In this document: one piece after another, positions 62,501-64,000 of the stretch | Layout: each line of letters begins with the position of its first letter | Position numbering within the stretch: position 1 is the first letter of the stretch | Assembly (NCBI RefSeq): GCF_004771275.1 | Contig: NZ_RQEV01000002.1 | Span: forward strand, 117,892-181,891 | DNA: 64,000 bases | Origin: Leptospira fluminis | Lineage (GTDB): Bacteria > Spirochaetota > Leptospiria > Leptospirales > Leptospiraceae | Reading direction: 5' to 3' | Translations under genes and position numbers: made by a program | Notes under the pieces: model-generated | The model's database searches: none | Seen by the model: the letters and a program-made list of their open reading frames with translations, nothing else | Told to the model about the DNA's origin: nothing

Positions 62501-62776
62501 CACAAAATCGGCATTCTCGCTTAAAAAACCGTAACCGGGATGAATCCGAGTGCAACCCTGCTCCGACGCGATATATAAAATCCGATCCACGTCTAAATAA
62601 GCCGAACTTCCATAACCGGGAATCGGAAAGGCTTGGTTCGCATAATAGCGATGTTTAGAATCCGAATCGTCCTCCGAAAAAATTGCGACCGTTTCCCAAC
62701 CTAAAGCCGCTGCGGCCCTTGAGATTCGAATCGCAATTTCTCCTCTATTTGCGATCAGTACCTTTTTAGAAGTCAT
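59531..62776 (-). CDS. Single-chain biotin-dependent acyl-CoA carboxylase (BC-BCCP-CT)
   Basis: A 1081-residue cytoplasmic enzyme. Biotin carboxylase occupies residues 1-450 (KKVLIANRGEIAIRI, MIKALAGGGGRGM, FIEANPRLQVEHTVTEE). The biotin carrier is at about 490-570 with the AMKMEH biotinylation site near residue 525. The carboxyltransferase covers 600-1081 (VFFTEGGGGRPGEV, FSPGIVTAFIRIEGRPIGLIANN, LCDTPGFMVG, AMAGGSFHSPVFTVSWPSGEFGAMGIEG). All three parts in one chain are seen in long-chain or broad-specificity acyl-CoA carboxylases, whereas classical acetyl-CoA carboxylase is split. It makes malonyl-CoA or methylmalonyl-like products. It is transcribed alone on the minus strand. Confidence 0.88.
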   Translation of the reverse strand: MTSKKVLIANRGEIAIRISRAAAALGWETVAIFSEDDSDSKHRYYANQAFPIPGYGSSAYLDVDRILYIASEQGCTRIHPGYGFLSENADFVKKCDKAGITFIGPTEETVRNLGNKLGALRLAESLQISVLPGTRNSTELSQVGEFFDQHGSLMIKALAGGGGRGMCKIESPDRIQEEFSRCSSEAKAAFGNGELYVEKFLSRARHIEVQILGDGTGDVLHFWERDCTLQRRNQKLIEVCPAPNLSSSTRDKIIDSALRLARNLKYRSLGTFEFLLDENSEGDFYFIEANPRLQVEHTVTEEALGVDLVELQLRISEGGSLKEFGLNQETLSKPKGFAIQLRLNAESIDEKGNLQPSTGRLSVFEPSNGPGIRVDTAAYTGYAMNPSFDPLLAKLIVRTRSSEFKNAVFLARRALREFRIQGSKTNRSFLNRLLRLSEVEQYKVHTGLIDENFARLAFQMEEEKEGFGFESNRGNEDSTKPETHEIPLGTIAVLSPVSGRMTEIDVVAGDFVRKGQKVAVVSAMKMEHLLKANENGVVEAVLSSPGKNVSLDQVILVLRPSEAEGPSHEDILRHEIDFVRADLQDVLNRLSLNEDSARQQAVSKRHKRGQRTARENVADLCDPDTFVEYGALAIAAQRRRRSIEELIKLSPADGLVTGIGSVNGDLFDPSRTKCAVLAYDYTVFMGTQGAMNHKKTDRLLQVAKNLKLPLVFFTEGGGGRPGEVDVPAVAGLDLHTFRQYSELHGIAPRIAVASGRCFAGNAALFGSSDIRIATKDSNIGMGGPVMVKGGGLGNFSAEEIGPVDIQSKNGVIDLVVENEIEAVRAAKRSLSYFQGKIGDFSCKDQRLLRSIVPENRLRSYDVRALIEILSDDDSVLELRSGFSPGIVTAFIRIEGRPIGLIANNSMHLGGAIDAEGAEKTADFMKLCESFRLPILSLCDTPGFMVGPDAERLALVRKAGRLFQEGAGLKVPFFTIVLRKGYGLGAMAMAGGSFHSPVFTVSWPSGEFGAMGIEGEIRTGYQKELAEVKDWNERQRLFERLVKEAYERGKAINMASYLEIDAVIDPADSRKWILRGLASEIS

Positions 62777-62845
62777 AGTAGATTGGGCAGCATTTTGGAT
62801 CGAATCCCCGTAGAGTCGATCATTATTCGGCAGAATCTCTATGCG

Positions 62846-63226
62846 CTATCTTCTCGGGGGAGGAAGAGCTGCTTTGCAAGCGGCGGACAATTCCGATTCA
62901 TGGGAACGAAGGCAACCCATCGGACCGCCGTGTCCATGACCCGTATTCGAGCAGAATTTTTGTTCGTCCGCGGAGCAAGCCTGTTTGACTGCGTCGTGTT
63001 TCGCTTTCATTTCGGAAAGATGGGACTTGCATACGGCAGAAAACTTAGACTCGTTCGCATGCATACAATCATGAAGCTCCGGGCCATGTGGAATATTTTT
63101 ACAAAATGTTTGTCGGTCTGCCGCACAAGGATTCTTCGAATCGTCCGGAGGGCCGGGCTGTGCTGAAAGAGAGAATAAGGCCCAAAAGGCAAATATGGTG
63201 GCGGAAGTTCCGAAAAATTGTTTCAT
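62846..63226 (-). CDS. Secreted cysteine-rich repeat protein (GLG1-like repeats)
   Basis: A 126-residue exported protein (SATIFAFWALFSLSA signal). Two tandem repeats follow: PCAADRQTFCKNIPHGPELHDCMHANESKFSAVCKSHL and ACSADEQKFCSNTGHGHGGPMGCLRSHESELSAACKAAL. Each has the C-x(3)-D-x(2)-x-F/C-C, then C-x(3-4)-H-x-S/x-x-L-S-x-x-C spacing of the Cys-rich GLG1/FGFR repeat family. The regular cysteines probably form disulfides in the periplasm; histidines may bind metal. Role unknown. It is transcribed towards the carboxylase gene. Confidence 0.78.
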   Translation of the reverse strand: MKQFFGTSATIFAFWALFSLSAQPGPPDDSKNPCAADRQTFCKNIPHGPELHDCMHANESKFSAVCKSHLSEMKAKHDAVKQACSADEQKFCSNTGHGHGGPMGCLRSHESELSAACKAALPPPRR

Positions 63227-63742
63227 GCAATACTCCTGGGTCGAAAAATCATTTCGTTAAACGAAAAGGTTTTCTCTCGATCCTTGCGTTAGAACTCGTC
63301 TTTTTGGAGTTCGTTCCCCTCTTACAAGAAAATTTTTCTGCTGATGCAGCGGGAATTCGGCGTTGCAGGAGTTCCTGCAGGGTTTTGCGGGGCCCCCACC
63401 CTAATCTTTGGGTGGAGGAAGAGGGCCCGTGGGAGAAGGTCGGCAAACCTATATCATAAAATTACATTATTCTCAAGCAAAACTCAACCTTCTCTCGGAA
63501 TTGTAATTACCCAAACTCCGAATCCACCCAAGCGCAACAATAGAATCATGCGCGTTCCCCGCACCAAAACTCTAAGATCACAAAACATCGCTGTTCCGCG
63601 GGTCGGGCTACTCCAGGCTTCGCTCCGCTCCGGACCCCTTGCCTTTCAGGCTGCGGGGTCCGCGTTCCGCGCCTTTCGTATCCCTAACGCAAGAAAGCAT
63701 AAATCAGTTTACAATTTCAATATATAGAAGAAATCTTTATAT
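63227..63742. other. Intergenic region with two hairpins
   Basis: About 515 bases without a supported gene. Near 63390-63415, CCACCC and GGGTGG bracket an eight-base loop inside a GC-rich block. At 63630-63661, CGGACCCC pairs with GGGGTCCG across a 16-base gap, inside a stretch (63598-63690) rich in short palindromic words that looks like an intergenic repeat. The last 60 bases before the next gene are AT-rich and may hold its promoter. Confidence 0.5.
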
Positions 63743-64000
63743 ATGCCAGAATATCCGTCCTTTCTCGAAATAGCAGAAAAAGCGCTCAATACTACCGGAA
63801 AACCTATGAGCGCCTCCGAGATCTGGACACTTGCAAAAGAAATGAAATGGAAAACGGATTCCGTTGGACAAACGCCTTGGGCAACGATCTCGGCGCAAAT
63901 CTATGTGAGTATCAAGACCAATCCTCATACTCCATTTCGACGAGTCAGCAAAAGACCCACCAGATTCGCACTGACTCCATGGGAAGAACCGACAGAAAGA
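63743..64000 (+). CDS. HARE-HTH domain protein, partial (possible restriction/defence enzyme)
   Basis: ATG 63743 opens a frame running to the window edge (86 codons). The visible part (PEYPSFLEIAEKALNTTGKPMSASEIWTLAKEMKWK... GQTPWATISAQIYVSIKTNPHTPFRRVSKRPTRFAL) matches the HARE-HTH DNA-binding module: the F-L-x-x-A helix, G-K-P-M-S-A-S-E-I-W, the G-x-T-P-W-A-T-I-S-A-Q-I-Y stretch and the closing R-x-T-R-F-A-L. This module is N-terminal in many prokaryotic restriction-like nucleases and in some transcription-associated proteins. What follows is out of view, so the activity cannot be stated. No strong ribosome site is seen before the ATG. Confidence 0.78.
   Translation, partial: MPEYPSFLEIAEKALNTTGKPMSASEIWTLAKEMKWKTDSVGQTPWATISAQIYVSIKTNPHTPFRRVSKRPTRFALTPWEEPTER

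Overview
The window is chromosomal spirochaete DNA, almost certainly a Leptospira species, and probably one of the higher-GC, less virulent lineages. This inference rests on several observations: many short lipoproteins with leptospiral lipoboxes (LNC, FSC, SNC); TRL-like lipoproteins; an LIC10280-like exported protein; a 7TM-DISM/SpoIIE phosphatase; an alginate-export-type porin; and a very long protein of the Leptospira 'longest protein' (TIGR04388-like) type. Family names come from recognising motifs in the translations. No database was searched. No rRNA, tRNA or CRISPR array was seen.

Layout. 1-3.75 kb (minus): a three-gene operon of circularly permuted ATP-grasp, alpha-E protein and a DUF2126 transglutaminase-like protein that runs off the left edge. 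4.06-7.39 kb (plus): an arsenic operon (ArsR, Acr3 pump, thioredoxin-type arsenate reductase) ending in an unusual ATP-grasp gene. 7.4-24.4 kb (minus, with plus-strand insertions): a polymorphic-toxin-like array. It has one full-length 2672-residue exported protein with a Hint domain and a C39-like cysteine peptidase tail, a putative immunity gene, a second orphan tail cassette with its own immunity gene, and two decayed cassettes. A DDE transposase and a vapBC pair with a frameshifted toxin sit among the remnants. Three cassette junctions carry the same 13-bp inverted repeat.

24.8-27.9 kb (minus): a tightly overlapping operon of four TRL-like lipoproteins, a further lipoprotein and an HEGGH metalloprotease-like lipoprotein. 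28-36.6 kb: a saccharopine-dehydrogenase-like enoyl reductase, a sterol-desaturase-family membrane oxygenase, two arsenosugar-type glycosyltransferases, an MlaC-like protein with an RND/MMPL exporter and a lipoprotein, and a small membrane protein. 36.7-41.6 kb: a TetR/thioesterase pair divergent from a membrane protein with two operator copies between them, then nitronate monooxygenase, ABM-type monooxygenase, HtrA-like protease and pirin. 41.7-48.5 kb (minus): two small lipoproteins, a DUF445 protein, a large polytopic membrane protein, an unlisted 44-residue gene and a SpoIIE-type phosphatase.

48.7-54.8 kb (plus): a sulfate ABC importer (binding protein, CysT, CysW, CysA) followed by an outer-membrane porin. 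A nearly identical motif lies in both promoter regions, suggesting joint control of sulfur uptake. 54.9-59.1 kb (plus): DUF4384 lipoprotein, prohibitin-like lipoprotein and WD40-caspase, a possible stress or effector module. 59.1-63.2 kb (minus): LIC10280-like protein, single-chain biotin-dependent carboxylase and Cys-rich repeat protein. At the right edge a HARE-HTH gene begins, perhaps the start of a restriction or defence gene.

The most unusual part is the 7.4-24.4 kb toxin-cassette array. The ars ATP-grasp, the caspase trio and the sulfur-porin motif are the next best leads.
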